This document shows positions 20,335 to 34,886 of a stretch of DNA of 64,000 bases, one piece after another (the stretch's first letter is position 1; each line of letters opens with the position of its first letter). The DNA is from Eleftheria terrae (GTDB lineage: Bacteria; Pseudomonadota; Gammaproteobacteria; Burkholderiales; Burkholderiaceae_C). The stretch covers positions 3,906,001 through 3,970,000 of the forward strand of contig NZ_CP106951.1 in NCBI RefSeq assembly GCF_030419005.1, in the 5' to 3' direction. A program made the position numbers and the translations under genes. Under the pieces are notes generated by a model. That model did no database searches, was not told the DNA's origin, and saw only the letters and a list, made by a program, of their open reading frames with translations.

Positions 20335-20766
20335 ATGGCCAAGAAGATTGTCGGCTTCATCAAGCTGCAAATCCCGGCAGGCAAGGCCAATCCTTCGCCC
20401 CCGGTCGGTCCTGCGCTGGGTCAGCGCGGCCTGAACATCATGGAATTCTGCAAGGCGTTCAACGCCCAGACCCAGGGCGTCGAGCCCGGTCTGAAGCTGC
20501 CGGTGGTCATCACCGCCTTTGCAGACAAGTCCTTCACTTTCGTCATCAAGACCCCGCCCGCGACGGTCCTGATCAAGAAGGCCGTCAAGATCGAGAAGGG
20601 CTCCAGCCGCGCCCACCTCGACAAGGTCGGCAAGATCAGCCGTGGCCAGCTCGAAGAGATCGCCAAGACCAAGATGAAGGACCTGACGGCCGCCGACCTC
20701 GACGCCGCTGTCAAGACCATTGCAGGCTCTGCCCGTTCGATGGGCATCATCGTGGAAGGTGTCTGA
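20335..20766 (+). CDS. rplK: Ribosomal protein L11
   Basis: 143 residues, the normal length. Starts [29 protein letters not shown], with the proline-rich hinge and methylation-target lysines, and ends in the rRNA-binding [10 protein letters not shown] region. Forms the GTPase-associated centre and stringent-response sensor site of the 50S subunit. TAGGAG five bases before the ATG; rplA begins two bases after the stop. Confidence 0.98.
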   Translation: MAKKIVGFIKLQIPAGKANPSPPVGPALGQRGLNIMEFCKAFNAQTQGVEPGLKLPVVITAFADKSFTFVIKTPPATVLIKKAVKIEKGSSRAHLDKVGKISRGQLEEIAKTKMKDLTAADLDAAVKTIAGSARSMGIIVEGV

Positions 20767-20768
20767 TC

Positions 20769-21476
20769 ATGGCCAAGCTGACCAAGCGCCAAAAGGCTAA
20801 CCAGGGCAAGGTCGAGAGCACCAAGCTCTATCCGATCGAGCAAGCCCTGTCGCTCGTCAAGGAAGCGGCTGTCGCCAAGTTCGACGAGTCGATCGACGTG
20901 GCCGTGCAACTCGGCATCGATGCGAAGAAGTCCGACCAGGTCGTGCGTGGCGCCGTCGTGCTGCCCAACGGCACTGGCAAGACCAAGCGCGTCGCCGTGT
21001 TCGCCCAGGGTGCCAAGGCCGAGGAAGCCAAGGCCGCCGGTGCCGACGTGGTCGGCATGGAAGACCTGGCCGAGCAAGTCAAGGCCGGCAACCTGAACTT
21101 CGACGTCGTGATCGCCTCGCCGGACACGATGCGTATCGTCGGTACGCTGGGCCAGATCCTCGGCCCGCGCGGCCTGATGCCGAACCCGAAGGTCGGTACC
21201 GTCACGCCCGACGTCGCCACCGCGGTGAAGAACGCCAAGGCAGGCCAGGTGCAGTTCCGTGTCGACAAGGCCGGCATCATCCACGCCACCATCGGCCGTC
21301 GTTCCTTCGACGCCGACAAGCTGCGTGGCAACCTGGCGGCGCTGCTGGAAGCCCTGAACAAGGCCAAGCCGGCATCGAGCAAGGGCGTGTACCTGCGCAA
21401 GGTCGCCGTGTCCTCGACGATGGGCATCGGCGTGCGCGTCGATGCAGCGACGATCAACGCTGCACCGGCTGCCTGA
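20769..21476 (+). CDS. rplA: Ribosomal protein L1
   Basis: 235 residues. The two-domain L1 fold is marked by [29 protein letters not shown] and [14 protein letters not shown]1 forms the mobile stalk at the E site and in many bacteria represses the L11-L1 mRNA. Two-base spacing from rplK indicates translational coupling. Confidence 0.98.
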   Translation: MAKLTKRQKANQGKVESTKLYPIEQALSLVKEAAVAKFDESIDVAVQLGIDAKKSDQVVRGAVVLPNGTGKTKRVAVFAQGAKAEEAKAAGADVVGMEDLAEQVKAGNLNFDVVIASPDTMRIVGTLGQILGPRGLMPNPKVGTVTPDVATAVKNAKAGQVQFRVDKAGIIHATIGRRSFDADKLRGNLAALLEALNKAKPASSKGVYLRKVAVSSTMGIGVRVDAATINAAPAA

Positions 21477-21755
21477 AGAAGCATTTGAAGCGCTGTCGCG
21501 CATCGCGTGCGGCGCTTGAATTGGTGGGCCGCAGCCTTTCTCACGGAAGGCTGTGGGCTATCAAAGACCGTTGGTGCGGCTTTCGGGCCGCTTAATCCGG
21601 AGCAGGGCGCCAAGCCCCACTCCCAGCCAACGCAGATGGCGCACCCGCTGGAATGGATGTGAGGCCGGTCGCAAGACCGGCCTGGTTTCCTGAACAGAGG
21701 TCGCTGTTAACTGGTGCACCCGGGGTGACCCGGGTGTGAATGTGAGGAGTAGACC
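21477..21755 (+). promoter_or_regulatory. L10-type leader of rplJ-rplL
   Basis: A 279-base untranslated stretch rich in hairpins: AAGCGC/GCGCTT near 21488, CAGCCTT/AAGGCTG (21532-21538 with 21547-21553), a nine-base-pair stem with a GCAA loop (21662-21683), and CACCCGGG/CCCGGGTG with a GTGA loop (21717-21736) just before the ribosome site. In many bacteria the L10(L12) complex binds such a leader to control rplJ translation. The exact kink-turn was not modelled. Confidence 0.6.
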
Positions 21756-22289
21756 TTGAGTCTGAATCGCAACGAGAAACAAGCCGTCGTGACGGAAGTG
21801 GCGGAGCAAGCAGCCCGCTCGCAGACGCTCGCGCTGGCGGAGTACCGTGGCCTCACCGTCGCTCAACTGGACCAGCTGCGCAAGCAAGCCCGTGCCCAAG
21901 GCGTGTACCTGCACGTCCTGAAGAACACGCTGGCTCGCCGTGCTGTCGCTGGCACCCCGTTCGAAGTGGCGGCCGAGTCCATGGCTGGTCCGCTGATCTA
22001 CGGCTTTTCGGAAGATGCCGTTGCCGCCGCGAAAGTCATCGCTGACTTCGCCAAGGGCAACGACAAGCTGGTCATCAAGGCCGGCGCCTACAGTGGCAAA
22101 GCCCTCGACGCCGCCGGCGTGAAGGCACTCGCCTCCATCCCGAGCAAGGAAGTGCTGCTGTCCCAACTGTTGGGCCTCATGCAGTCGCCGGTGTCTCGCA
22201 TGGCTCGCGTGCTGGCTGCCCTGTCCGAGAAGCGTGGCGAAGGCGCCGCTGCCGAGGCACCCGCTGCCGAAGCCGCCCCCGCAGCTTGA
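21756..22289 (+). CDS. rplJ: Ribosomal protein L10
   Basis: 177 residues beginning [15 protein letters not shown] from a TTG codon, with GAGGAG (21744-21749) six bases upstream. The core [21 protein letters not shown] is typical and the C-terminal helix ends in an Ala/Glu-rich tail. L10 anchors the L7/L12 dimers of the stalk. The TTG start probably lowers initiation and may be part of the leader-mediated control. Confidence 0.97.
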   Translation: MSLNRNEKQAVVTEVAEQAARSQTLALAEYRGLTVAQLDQLRKQARAQGVYLHVLKNTLARRAVAGTPFEVAAESMAGPLIYGFSEDAVAAAKVIADFAKGNDKLVIKAGAYSGKALDAAGVKALASIPSKEVLLSQLLGLMQSPVSRMARVLAALSEKRGEGAAAEAPAAEAAPAA

Positions 22290-22325
22290 TTTCATTCATA
22301 CGAACCCACAGTTTAGGAACCCAAA

Positions 22326-22700
22326 ATGGCATTCGATAAAGACGCTTTCCTGACCGCCCTGGACAGCATGTCCGTGATGGAACTCAATGACCTGGTGAAG
22401 GCCATTGAAGAGAAGTTCGGCGTGTCCGCCGCTGCGATGGCTGCTCCCGCTGCTGGCGGCGGCGCTGCTGCTCCGGCTGCTGAAGAGAAGACCGAATTCA
22501 ACGTCGTGCTGCTGGAAGCCGGCTCGAACAAGGTCGGCGTGATCAAGGCCGTGCGCGAAATCACCGGCCTGGGCCTGAAGGAAGCCAAGGACCTGGTCGA
22601 CGGCGCTCCGAAGCCCGTCAAGGAAGGCATTGCCAAGGCCGACGCCGAAGCCGCCAAGAAGAAGCTGGAAGAAGCCGGCGCCAAGGTGGAACTCAAGTAA
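22326..22700 (+). CDS. rplL: Ribosomal protein L7/L12
   Basis: 124 residues. N-terminal dimerisation domain ([20 protein letters not shown]), an Ala/Gly/Pro hinge ([15 protein letters not shown]), and the C-terminal factor-binding domain [13 protein letters not shown] with [16 protein letters not shown]. Multiple copies on the stalk recruit translational GTPases. Strong ribosome site and a following partial terminator fit its higher expression than rpoB. Confidence 0.98.
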   Translation: MAFDKDAFLTALDSMSVMELNDLVKAIEEKFGVSAAAMAAPAAGGGAAAPAAEEKTEFNVVLLEAGSNKVGVIKAVREITGLGLKEAKDLVDGAPKPVKEGIAKADAEAAKKKLEEAGAKVELK

Positions 22701-23028
22701 TTGCGTTTCCCGCATGGGGCTGGGGGCTTTTCAAGGGCTCCCAGCCTTTTGCGCTTCATGGATTTGTCTCGTGGAGCGCACCCGGAAAGGGAATTCAAGG
22801 CACCCTTGAGTACCTTTCCGAGTGTTCTCTGATCCGACTGCAGAGAGACGGTTTGGTCGGACCGCGGTGCAACGCCGAGGTCGTCCGCCAGCGGCTGGTA
22901 GTGGCCAGCCACCAAGCTTCAGTTCCGTCCCCCGCCGCCCTATGGGGGAAGCCCCCGGACCTGATCGCCAGTCGCCCGATTGAGCACCTGTTCAGGCCAA
23001 GCAGGTCGCTTCAACGTACGGAGTGTTT
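22701..23028 (+). other. rplL-rpoB intergenic region
   Basis: A 328-base gap. Apart from the hairpin at 22718-22750 it shows no reading frame with coding character. It is the usual place for attenuation and RNase processing of the rpoBC messenger. The rpoB ribosome site GGAG (23020-23023) is at its end. Confidence 0.6.
22718..22750 (+). terminator. Attenuator-like hairpin between rplL and rpoB
   Basis: GGCTGGG (22718-22724) pairs with CCCAGCC (22740-22746), followed by four T and then G. A short T-run suggests partial termination, which would lower rpoBC relative to rplJL as in E. coli. Confidence 0.75.
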
Positions 23029-27138
<4,110 letters not shown>

Positions 27139-27149
27139 AGGAGTCATGC

Positions 27150-30100
27150 ATGAAAGGCTTGTTGGACCTTTTCAAGCAGTTCACCCCCGACGAACACTTC
27201 GACGCGATCAAGATCGGGCTCGCATCGCCCGAGAAGATCCGCTCGTGGTCGTTCGGCGAGGTGAAGAAACCGGAAACCATCAACTACCGGACGTTCAAGC
27301 CCGAGCGTGACGGCCTGTTCTGCGCCAAGATCTTCGGCCCGATCAAGGACTACGAGTGCCTGTGCGGCAAGTACAAGCGCCTGAAGCACCGCGGTGTCAT
27401 CTGCGAGAAGTGCGGCGTCGAAGTCACGCAGACCAAGGTGCGCCGCGAGCGCATGGGTCATATCGACCTGGCCGCGCCCTGCGCGCACATCTGGTTCCTG
27501 AAGTCGCTGCCGTCGCGCCTGGGCCTGGTGCTCGACATGACGTTGCGCGACATCGAGCGCGTGCTGTACTTCGAAGCGTATGTCGTGGTCGACCCCGGCA
27601 TGACGCCGCTGAAGAAGTTCTCGATCATGAGCGAGGACGACTACGACGCGAAGCGCACCGAGTACGGTGACGAGTTCGTCGCGCTGATGGGTGCCGAAGG
27701 CATCCAGAAGCTGCTGTCGGAAATGGACCTGGACGTTGAGATCGACAAGATCCGCAACGACATGACCGGCTCCGAGCTGAAGATCAAGAAGAACTCGAAG
27801 CGCCTGAAGGTCATGGAGGCCTTCAAGAAGTCCGGCATCAAGCCGAACTGGATGATCCTCGAAGTGCTGCCCGTGCTGCCGCCGGACCTGCGTCCGCTGG
27901 TGCCGCTGGACGGCGGCCGCTTCGCGACCTCCGACCTGAACGACCTCTATCGCCGCGTCATCAACCGCAACAACCGTCTGGCCCGCCTGCTCGAACTGAA
28001 GGCGCCGGAGATCATCGTGCGCAACGAGAAGCGCATGCTGCAGGAAGCGGTCGACTCGCTGCTGGACAACGGCCGTCGCGGCAAGGCGATGACCGGTGCC
28101 AACAAGCGCGCGCTGAAGTCGCTGGCCGACATGATCAAGGGCAAGAGCGGTCGTTTCCGTCAGAACCTGCTGGGCAAGCGGGTCGACTATTCCGGCCGTT
28201 CCGTCATCACCGTGGGCCCGACCCTCAAGCTGCACCAGTGCGGCCTGCCCAAGCTGATGGCGCTGGAGCTGTTCAAGCCCTTCATCTTCTCGCGCCTGGA
28301 GGCGATGGGCATCGCCACCACCATCAAGGCGGCGAAGAAGGAAGTGGAAGCCGGCACGCCGGTGGTGTGGGACATCCTGGAAGAGGTGATCAAGGAGCAC
28401 CCCGTCCTGCTGAACCGCGCCCCGACGCTGCACCGCCTGGGCATCCAGGCGTTCGAGCCGGTGCTGATCGAAGGCAAGGCGATCCAGCTGCACCCGCTGG
28501 TCTGCGCGGCCTTCAACGCCGACTTTGACGGTGACCAGATGGCCGTCCACGTGCCGCTGTCCATCGAGGCACAGATGGAAGCGCGCGCGCTGATGCTTGC
28601 CTCCAACAACGTGCTGTTCCCGGCCAACGGCGAGCCGTCCATCGTGCCGTCGCAAGACGTGGTGCTGGGCCTGTACTACGCCACCCGCGAGCGCACCAAC
28701 GGCCGCGGCGAAGGCATGGTGTTCTCCGACATCGGCGAAGTGCACCGTGCGCTGGACAACGGCGTGGTCGAGATCACCGCCCGCATCAGCGTGCGCCTGA
28801 CCGAGTACGTCAAGGACAAGGCCACCGGGGAGTTCGTTCCCGAGACCAAGCTGGTCGAGACCACCGTCGGCCGCGCGCTGCTGTCCGAGATCCTGCCCAA
28901 GGGCCTGCCGTTCTCGAACATCAACAAGGCGCTGAAGAAGAAAGAGATCTCCAAGCTCATCAACGTGTCCTTCCGCAAGTGCGGCCTCAAGGACACCGTG
29001 GTGTTCGCCGACAAGCTGCTGCAGTCGGGCTTCCGCCTGGCCACGCGTGCCGGTATCTCGATCGCGATCGACGACATGCTGGTGCCGCCCGAGAAGCACA
29101 CCATCATCGAGCGTGCCGAGAAGGAAGTGAAGGAGATCGAGCAGCAGTACGTCTCCGGTCTGGTGACCGCGGGCGAGCGCTACAACAAGGTCGTGGACAT
29201 CTGGGGCAAGGCCGGCGACGAAGTGGGCAAGGTCATGATGACCCAGCTCGCCAAGCAGAAGGTCGTCGACCGTCACGGCAAGGAAGTGGACCAGGAGTCG
29301 TTCAACTCCATCTACATGATGGCCGACTCCGGCGCGCGGGGTTCCGCCGCGCAGATCCGCCAGCTCGCGGGCATGCGGGGCCTGATGGCCAAGCCGGACG
29401 GCTCGATCATCGAGACGCCGATCACGGCGAACTTCCGCGAAGGCCTGAACGTGCTGCAGTACTTCAACTCCACGCACGGTGCCCGTAAGGGCCTGGCGGA
29501 CACGGCGTTGAAGACGGCGAACTCCGGCTACCTGACCCGTCGCCTGGTCGACGTGACCCAGGACCTGGTGGTGACCGAGGAAGACTGCGGCACCAGCAAC
29601 GGCATCGCGATGCGCGCGTTGGTCGAGGGCGGTGAAGTCATCGAGTCGCTGCGCGACCGCATCCTGGGTCGCGTCACCGCGACCGAAGTGGTGCACCCCG
29701 AGACCCAGGAAGGCCTGCTCGGTGCCGGCGACATGCTGGACGAGGACGCGCTGGACGTGATCGAGGCGGCCGGTGCCGACGAGGTCAAGGTGCGCACCCC
29801 GCTGACCTGCGCGACCCGCTTCGGCCTGTGTGCCAAGTGCTACGGCCGCGACCTGGGCCGCGGCGGCCTGGTGAACACCGGTGAAGCCGTGGGCGTGATT
29901 GCTGCACAGTCCATCGGTGAACCCGGCACGCAGCTGACGATGCGGACCTTCCACATCGGCGGCGCGGCCACCCGTGCAGCGGTAGCCTCCAGCGTGGAAG
30001 CCAAGAGCGACGGCATCATCGGCTTCAACCCGACGATGCGCTACGTGACCAACGGCAAGGGCGAACTGGTGGTGATCTCGCGATCCGGCGAAATCATCAT

Positions 30101-31382
30101 CTCCGACCAGCACGGCCGTGAGCGCGAGCGCCACAAGGTGCCTTACGGTGCGACCCTGAACGTCAAGGCTGACCAGCAGATCAAGGCTGGCCTGATCCTG
30201 GCGAACTGGGACCCGCTGACCCGCCCGATCATCACGGAATTCGCCGGTCGCGCGAAGTTCGAGAACGTCGAGGAAGGCGTGACGGTCGCCAAGCAGGTCG
30301 ACGAGGTCACCGGCCTGTCGACCCTGGTGGTGATCGACCCGAAGCGCCGCGGCGCCGCCAAGGTGGTGCGTCCGCAGGTCAAGCTGCTGGACTCCACCGG
30401 CAACGAGGTGAAGATCCCTGGCACCGACCACTCGGTGACCATCGGCTTCCAGGTCGGCTCGCTGATCCAGATCCGCGACGGCCAGGACCTGGCGCCCGGT
30501 GAAGTGCTGGCGCGGATCCCCGTCGAAGGCCAGAAGACCCGTGACATCACCGGCGGTCTGCCGCGTGTGGCCGAGCTGTTCGAGGCCCGTTCGCCGAAGG
30601 ACAAGGGCATCCTGGCGGAGGTCACCGGCACGGTGTCCTTCGGCAAGGAAACCAAGGGCAAGGTCCGCCTGCAGATCACCGATCCGGACGGCAAGGTCTG
30701 GGAAGAGCTGGTGCCGAAGGAAAAGAACATCCTCGTGCACGAAGGCCAGGTGGTGAACCGTGGCGAGCTGATCGTCGACGGCGCGGCGGATCCGCAGGAC
30801 ATCCTGCGCCTGCTGGGCATCGAGGAGCTGGCACGCTACATCGTCGACGAAGTGCAGGACGTCTACCGTCTGCAGGGCGTGAAGATCAACGACAAGCACA
30901 TCGAGGTGATCGTTCGCCAGATGCTGCGCCGCGTGCAGATCGTCAACCCGGGCGACACGACCTACATCGCCGGCGAGCAGGTGGAGCGTTCCGAGCTGCT
31001 GGACACCAACGACCGCATGCGCAAGGAAGGCAAGATCGAGGCGACGCACAGCGATGTGCTGCTGGGCATCACCAAGGCCTCGCTGTCGACCGACTCCTTC
31101 ATCTCGGCGGCTTCCTTCCAGGAAACCACCCGCGTGCTGACCGAGGCGGCCATCATGGGCAAGCGCGACGAGCTGCGTGGCCTGAAGGAAAACGTCATCG
31201 TCGGTCGCCTGATCCCGGCGGGTACCGGTCTCGCCTTCCACCAGGCCCGCAAGGCCAAGGAAGAGATGGACGAGCAGGAGCGCCGTGCGATCGCGATGCA
31301 GGAAGCCGAAGAAATGGCGGCCCTGCAGATGGCGCATGTCGACGCCGGCCCTGAAGAGGGTGGTGCGCCGACTGGCGAGTGA
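27150..31382 (+). CDS. rpoC: RNA polymerase beta' subunit
   Basis: 1410 residues. It begins [18 protein letters not shown] and carries the N-terminal zinc site [19 protein letters not shown], the catalytic Mg site [12 protein letters not shown], the bridge and trigger-helix regions ([19 protein letters not shown]) and the second zinc cluster around [13 protein letters not shown]. The Glu/Ala-rich C-terminus is usual for Burkholderiales. A strong terminator follows 30 bases after the stop. Confidence 0.99.
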   Translation: MKGLLDLFKQFTPDEHFDAIKIGLASPEKIRSWSFGEVKKPETINYRTFKPERDGLFCAKIFGPIKDYECLCGKYKRLKHRGVICEKCGVEVTQTKVRRERMGHIDLAAPCAHIWFLKSLPSRLGLVLDMTLRDIERVLYFEAYVVVDPGMTPLKKFSIMSEDDYDAKRTEYGDEFVALMGAEGIQKLLSEMDLDVEIDKIRNDMTGSELKIKKNSKRLKVMEAFKKSGIKPNWMILEVLPVLPPDLRPLVPLDGGRFATSDLNDLYRRVINRNNRLARLLELKAPEIIVRNEKRMLQEAVDSLLDNGRRGKAMTGANKRALKSLADMIKGKSGRFRQNLLGKRVDYSGRSVITVGPTLKLHQCGLPKLMALELFKPFIFSRLEAMGIATTIKAAKKEVEAGTPVVWDILEEVIKEHPVLLNRAPTLHRLGIQAFEPVLIEGKAIQLHPLVCAAFNADFDGDQMAVHVPLSIEAQMEARALMLASNNVLFPANGEPSIVPSQDVVLGLYYATRERTNGRGEGMVFSDIGEVHRALDNGVVEITARISVRLTEYVKDKATGEFVPETKLVETTVGRALLSEILPKGLPFSNINKALKKKEISKLINVSFRKCGLKDTVVFADKLLQSGFRLATRAGISIAIDDMLVPPEKHTIIERAEKEVKEIEQQYVSGLVTAGERYNKVVDIWGKAGDEVGKVMMTQLAKQKVVDRHGKEVDQESFNSIYMMADSGARGSAAQIRQLAGMRGLMAKPDGSIIETPITANFREGLNVLQYFNSTHGARKGLADTALKTANSGYLTRRLVDVTQDLVVTEEDCGTSNGIAMRALVEGGEVIESLRDRILGRVTATEVVHPETQEGLLGAGDMLDEDALDVIEAAGADEVKVRTPLTCATRFGLCAKCYGRDLGRGGLVNTGEAVGVIAAQSIGEPGTQLTMRTFHIGGAATRAAVASSVEAKSDGIIGFNPTMRYVTNGKGELVVISRSGEIIISDQHGRERERHKVPYGATLNVKADQQIKAGLILANWDPLTRPIITEFAGRAKFENVEEGVTVAKQVDEVTGLSTLVVIDPKRRGAAKVVRPQVKLLDSTGNEVKIPGTDHSVTIGFQVGSLIQIRDGQDLAPGEVLARIPVEGQKTRDITGGLPRVAELFEARSPKDKGILAEVTGTVSFGKETKGKVRLQITDPDGKVWEELVPKEKNILVHEGQVVNRGELIVDGAADPQDILRLLGIEELARYIVDEVQDVYRLQGVKINDKHIEVIVRQMLRRVQIVNPGDTTYIAGEQVERSELLDTNDRMRKEGKIEATHSDVLLGITKASLSTDSFISAASFQETTRVLTEAAIMGKRDELRGLKENVIVGRLIPAGTGLAFHQARKAKEEMDEQERRAIAMQEAEEMAALQMAHVDAGPEEGGAPTGE

Positions 31383-31412
31383 ATGGCTGAAGGGGCGCCC
31401 GCTCCACAGTAG

Positions 31413-31440
31413 AAAAGGCGGCTTCGGCCGCCTTTTCTTT
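31413..31440 (+). terminator. Intrinsic terminator after rpoC
   Basis: AAAAGGCGGC, a TTCG tetraloop and GCCGCCTTTT form a ten-base-pair hairpin continuing into TTTTCTTTT. It ends the rplKAJL-rpoBC transcription unit. Confidence 0.93.
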
Positions 31441-31441
31441 T

Positions 31442-32026
31442 GTCCGGTCCACACCGGACGTTGACTGCCGCCCACGACACCGCATCACAGCTGGCACCTC
31501 TGCTGCCGGTGGCCCGCGTGCCGGCCCGCGCAGCGGGGACGTCGCGGCGGATAGGGCCAGCCGTGAACAGCGACCTCCCTCCAGGCTGGGCCCGTCCTTC
31601 GAGACCTCATGCAGGCGCTGCGGCTTGGCTATCGCCGCATTCAGCGCACCACTGCCCACCCAGCATGGCAGTCCATCGGCAACGACGGGTTCAATTGCTG
31701 CGGCGCCCCCGGCCGCCACGGCTTGGCCTCGCTCCGGCTCCTTGACAGCGCACAGGCAGGTCGCCGGGGAAGGTACAAACCCTGCCCCATGTTCAAGGGA
31801 TACAGTGCCTTCGCCTTTGGGCAGAGCATGCTTGAGGCATTGCTGTCAAAGGAAGCCGGCGAACGTCTGACTGGCCACTCGGGCGCGCTTTCCGGCCTGT
31901 CCTCGGGCTGGCTTGAGGTCGGCCGCTTCTCCGATGCAGGCTGCCCCGGTCTCGGCGTGACCGCTCCCAGTCGGCCGAGATCCTGATCGCCAGGGAGCGT
32001 CTGCCCGCCGCGATAGGAGAATCGAC
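31442..32026. other. Gene-poor stretch after rpoC
   Basis: 585 bases in which I recognise no gene, RNA or repeat. A 125-codon open frame at 31609-31986 has no ribosome site and an Arg/Gly/Ala-rich translation typical of a chance frame in G+C-rich DNA. A TTGACA at 31742 has no -10 at a workable distance. Confidence 0.5.
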
Positions 32027-33028
32027 ATGCCGAAGTACGAGAAGATCCCGCCACTTGATCAATGGCTCGCCGACTGCGTGAGCGAGATCGGCCGCCTGCC
32101 CGCGGATTCGAAGGAGGTTGCGGAGTTCGGAGCCTTGGCGAAGCAGGACCATGTCCTTGCCACGATTGCCGACCTGCTGGACGACTACGACCTGCTGCGA
32201 CCGGCCGACAAGGGCAGCAAGCAGTTTCGCAAGCATGTCATCGTCATGTACCTGCACGAGGCGACGACGTTCTGGCTGGCCAAGGGTGACCGCATCCCGA
32301 AGACCGCTGTCAGCCGTGATGCGGCAGGGCCGCGCTTTCGCCGGCTTGATCAGCAGGCCGTGTCAGCGGCAGTGACTGCCTTGAGGGACGTGGCTCAGGT
32401 GAAGCTGCGCAAGTACTACCGCTGGGTGGATGAAGGGGATCTCGCCGGCATCCGCAAGGCCTTGGTCACCAAGAACCCCATCGGCGTTTCCAACACCGAG
32501 GAAGCCGACGACGAGAGGCGCCGGCGCGAGGGCGGCATGGTCTGGTTGTCGGAGGACAAGGATCGCATCGCCTACAAGCTGCGCTTTCGCGGCGGGCTGG
32601 CGTACCGCACGCTGCGGCCGGAGTCGGGCTTGGTCGACCCGGAGTTCTGCCTGCTGTCGACTGCGGAGCATGACACCGAGCGCGGCCGCGGCGCAGCGCA
32701 CTTCGTGATGGATGAGCGTGGCCGCATCTACTGCGGCTACGACCGGCAGCGCGCGCGCGCCTTCAAGTTCTTCCACTCGTCGTTGGTCGCGGGCGCGCCA
32801 GCGCTGGCCGCCGGCATGATGCGGATCGACAAGGGACAGGTCACTCAGATCATGAACGCGAGCGGACACTACCGGCCCACCGGACGCCACATGGCCAGTG
32901 TCCTCCAGCGGCTGCGTCTGTATGCCGTGGACCTTTCCGAGGTGACGGTGGTGAACCAGACGGACCTCCGCACCTATTCCGCAGCCGACGTCCTGGCCTG
33001 GAACGGATGGCCCGAAGGACACTCCTGA
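32027..33028 (+). CDS. Unrecognised 333-residue protein with HSS/SGHY C-terminal module
   Basis: I do not recognise an annotated bacterial family. The N-terminal half is helical and charged, with no signal peptide or membrane segment; an acidic/basic linker (EEADDERRRREGG) follows near residue 158. The C-terminal third has a striking pattern: FFHSSL (His250, Ser251, Ser252), AGAPALAAG, then IMNASGHYRPT (Ser279-Gly-His-Tyr, Pro284) and VDLSEV. From memory this order resembles the C-terminal region of plant IQM proteins and some uncharacterised bacterial relatives. TAGGAGA is seven bases before the ATG. It stands alone between rpoC and mgsA, probably an accessory gene. Confidence 0.75.
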   Translation: MPKYEKIPPLDQWLADCVSEIGRLPADSKEVAEFGALAKQDHVLATIADLLDDYDLLRPADKGSKQFRKHVIVMYLHEATTFWLAKGDRIPKTAVSRDAAGPRFRRLDQQAVSAAVTALRDVAQVKLRKYYRWVDEGDLAGIRKALVTKNPIGVSNTEEADDERRRREGGMVWLSEDKDRIAYKLRFRGGLAYRTLRPESGLVDPEFCLLSTAEHDTERGRGAAHFVMDERGRIYCGYDRQRARAFKFFHSSLVAGAPALAAGMMRIDKGQVTQIMNASGHYRPTGRHMASVLQRLRLYAVDLSEVTVVNQTDLRTYSAADVLAWNGWPEGHS

Positions 33029-33179
33029 TCCGGCCGGCTGCGCCAGCCTCAGGTTCACATCGCCATAGCGAGCCACGCCGGGCCGGCTGGGCATGGAGCG
33101 GCCGGTACGCGCGGCGAGAACTTGTTCCTGCTTGGTAATGTCCCGTGCCTATCATGTCCGGGCTTCCGGAGTTCAATCC

Positions 33180-33554
33180 ATGCCTCTACACCGCATCGCC
33201 CTGATCGCCCACGATCGCAAGAAGGACGACATGATCGCGCTGGCGCGCGAGTTCCAGGATTTCTTGTCCCAATGCCAGCTGTGCGCGACCGGCACCACCG
33301 GCGGCCGCTTGCAACGCGAGGTGGGCCTCACCGTGGAGTGCATGCTGAGCGGCCCGCTCGGCGGCGACCTGCAGATCGGGGCACGACTGGCCGTGGGCGG
33401 GGTCGACGTCGTGATCTTCCTGCGCGACCCGATGACACCACAGCCGCACGAGCCCGACATCAACGCGCTGGTGCGTGCCTGTGACGTGCACGACATCCCG
33501 TGTGCCACCAATGTGGCGAGCGCCCGCTTGCTGCTCGGTGCCTTACGCCGCTGA
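33180..33554 (+). CDS. mgsA: Methylglyoxal synthase
   Basis: Converts dihydroxyacetone phosphate to methylglyoxal and phosphate, a bypass of lower glycolysis under phosphate shortage. 124 residues, shorter than the 152-residue E. coli enzyme but with all active-site elements: HDRKK at 11-15, [17 protein letters not shown] with the catalytic Asp63, FLRDP and PHEPD with the conserved His90. GGAG is eight bases before the ATG. Its last 12 bases overlap the 3' end of the convergent PIN gene. Confidence 0.95.
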   Translation: MPLHRIALIAHDRKKDDMIALAREFQDFLSQCQLCATGTTGGRLQREVGLTVECMLSGPLGGDLQIGARLAVGGVDVVIFLRDPMTPQPHEPDINALVRACDVHDIPCATNVASARLLLGALRR

Positions 33555-33998
33555 CGCGTCAGGCGCTGGCGCCGTTTCGCGCCACTCGCCTGGTCGGATC
33601 ACCGCCACTCCCCTCAGGCGTGCCCGCTTCGCGAGCTTGAGCAGCTCCCGGTCCTTGGTCAACAGCCAGCGTGCGCCTTCAGCGACCGCCAGGTCGATGA
33701 ACTTCTGGTCGTCGGGGTCGCCGCAGCGCATCGGCGCTCGCAGCGCTGGTGCTGCCTGCACGGTCGCATACCGCTCCCAGGTGCTTGCGATATGCAGGGA
33801 ATCCGGCTGTCTTGCCACGATCCATTCATAGGTGAGCACTCGCTCCAATTCGTCGCGCATCGAGTGGGTGGCAATCCAGCGCATGCGACCGGAGGTCACC
33901 GCATCGGCGATGTGCAGGACCTCGGGGTCGCGGAACACCAGCCAGTCCAGCAGCACATTCGTGTCCAGCACCACGCTGGGGAGGGGGGCAAGGCTCAT
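33543..33998 (-). CDS. PIN-domain protein, putative toxin-type ribonuclease
   Basis: 151 residues of the COG1569-like PIN family. Acidic residues expected at the metal site are present: Asp12 in [10 protein letters not shown], Glu in MRDELERVL, and Asp residues in [12 protein letters not shown]. Such proteins are often toxin components acting on RNA, but no antitoxin-sized partner gene is visible next to it, so it may be an orphan or non-toxic. It converges on mgsA with a 12-base overlap and starts 346 bases from rpsL, divergently. Confidence 0.85.
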   Translation of the reverse strand: MSLAPLPSVVLDTNVLLDWLVFRDPEVLHIADAVTSGRMRWIATHSMRDELERVLTYEWIVARQPDSLHIASTWERYATVQAAPALRAPMRCGDPDDQKFIDLAVAEGARWLLTKDRELLKLAKRARLRGVAVIRPGEWRETAPAPDASAA

Positions 33999-34036
33999 CA
34001 GGCTTACGGGCAGTGAGGTTCGAGCGCAGCCGAAGC

Positions 34037-34065
34037 TTGCGGCTGCTGGGTGCGGTGAATATAAT
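34037..34065 (+). promoter_or_regulatory. Promoter of the str operon
   Basis: TTGCGG (34037-34042) and a perfect TATAAT (34060-34065) are 17 bases apart. Initiation near 34072 gives a leader of about 270 bases before rpsL. The same TTGCGG -35 is found before rplC. The leader 34072-34344 contains no supported gene; it may hold control elements for S7 or S12 that I cannot define. Confidence 0.85.
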
Positions 34066-34344
34066 CGAGGGCTTTTCGGCAGTTTCTGCTGCGCTTCATG
34101 CTGCGCAGCTTACCCGGATTTGCGGCGAGCCCGCGGCTTGCCTTGTTAAGAGGTGAGCGAATCCGGAGCCTCGTGGGGTCGAGCAAGCGCCTGGTGCGCC
34201 AGCCGGTTGACCGCCAAGGCCCTCCGCGCTGACGGCGCGGCACCGGCCGACGGCCACCCCGGCGCGGGCAACCACGGTGGCAACAGCAGCGGCGACGTCG
34301 GAAAAGAAATCTGTAACGTAACTTCAAACGGGAACAAGTTACCC

Positions 34345-34722
34345 ATGCCAACCATCAATCAACTCGTGCGTCACGGTCGCGAGACCGAGGTCACGAAGTC
34401 CAAGTCGCCGGCGATGGAGGGTTGCCCTCAGCGTCGCGGCGTGTGCACCCGCGTGTACACCACGACGCCGAAGAAGCCGAACTCCGCGCTGCGTAAGGTC
34501 GCCAAGGTGCGCCTGACCAACGGTTTCGAGGTCATCTCCTACATCGGCGGTGAAGGCCACAACCTGCAAGAGCACAGCGTGGTGCTGGTGCGTGGTGGCC
34601 GTGTCAAGGATCTGCCGGGTGTGCGCTACCACATCGTGCGTGGTTCGCTGGATCTGCAAGGCGTGAAAGACCGCAAGCAGTCCCGCTCCAAGTACGGCGC
34701 GAAGCGCCCGAAGAAGGCCTGA
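34345..34722 (+). CDS. rpsL: Ribosomal protein S12
   Basis: 125 residues. It begins [13 protein letters not shown]. The decoding-site loops [10 protein letters not shown] (Lys43) and KDLPG (Lys88, Asp89, Pro91) are wild type, so no streptomycin-resistance or dependence change is visible. Asp89 is the usual beta-methylthiolation target. First gene of the str operon. Confidence 0.98.
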   Translation: MPTINQLVRHGRETEVTKSKSPAMEGCPQRRGVCTRVYTTTPKKPNSALRKVAKVRLTNGFEVISYIGGEGHNLQEHSVVLVRGGRVKDLPGVRYHIVRGSLDLQGVKDRKQSRSKYGAKRPKKA

Positions 34723-34886
34723 GGCTAAGCAAGTTGTCACGGTCCGCTCATATGCTGAGCGAGATCGGATGTGTCGCGGTGGGCCTCAGGCTTGCCGAGT
34801 AAGTGGGTGGCCCCAGAAGTCGGTGGCGCCCAGGGTGCGGGTGCAAAGAACAGCCTGCGCCAACTGAAGCAAAAGGAAGGTGAATC

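Noticed and set aside
27144..31475. 1443-codon open frame on the minus strand across rpoC
   Set aside because: Same artefact as over rpoB; composition is skewed and no ribosome site is present.
31609..31986. 125-codon frame after rpoC
   Set aside because: No ribosome site, no domain, and composition like random G+C-rich DNA.
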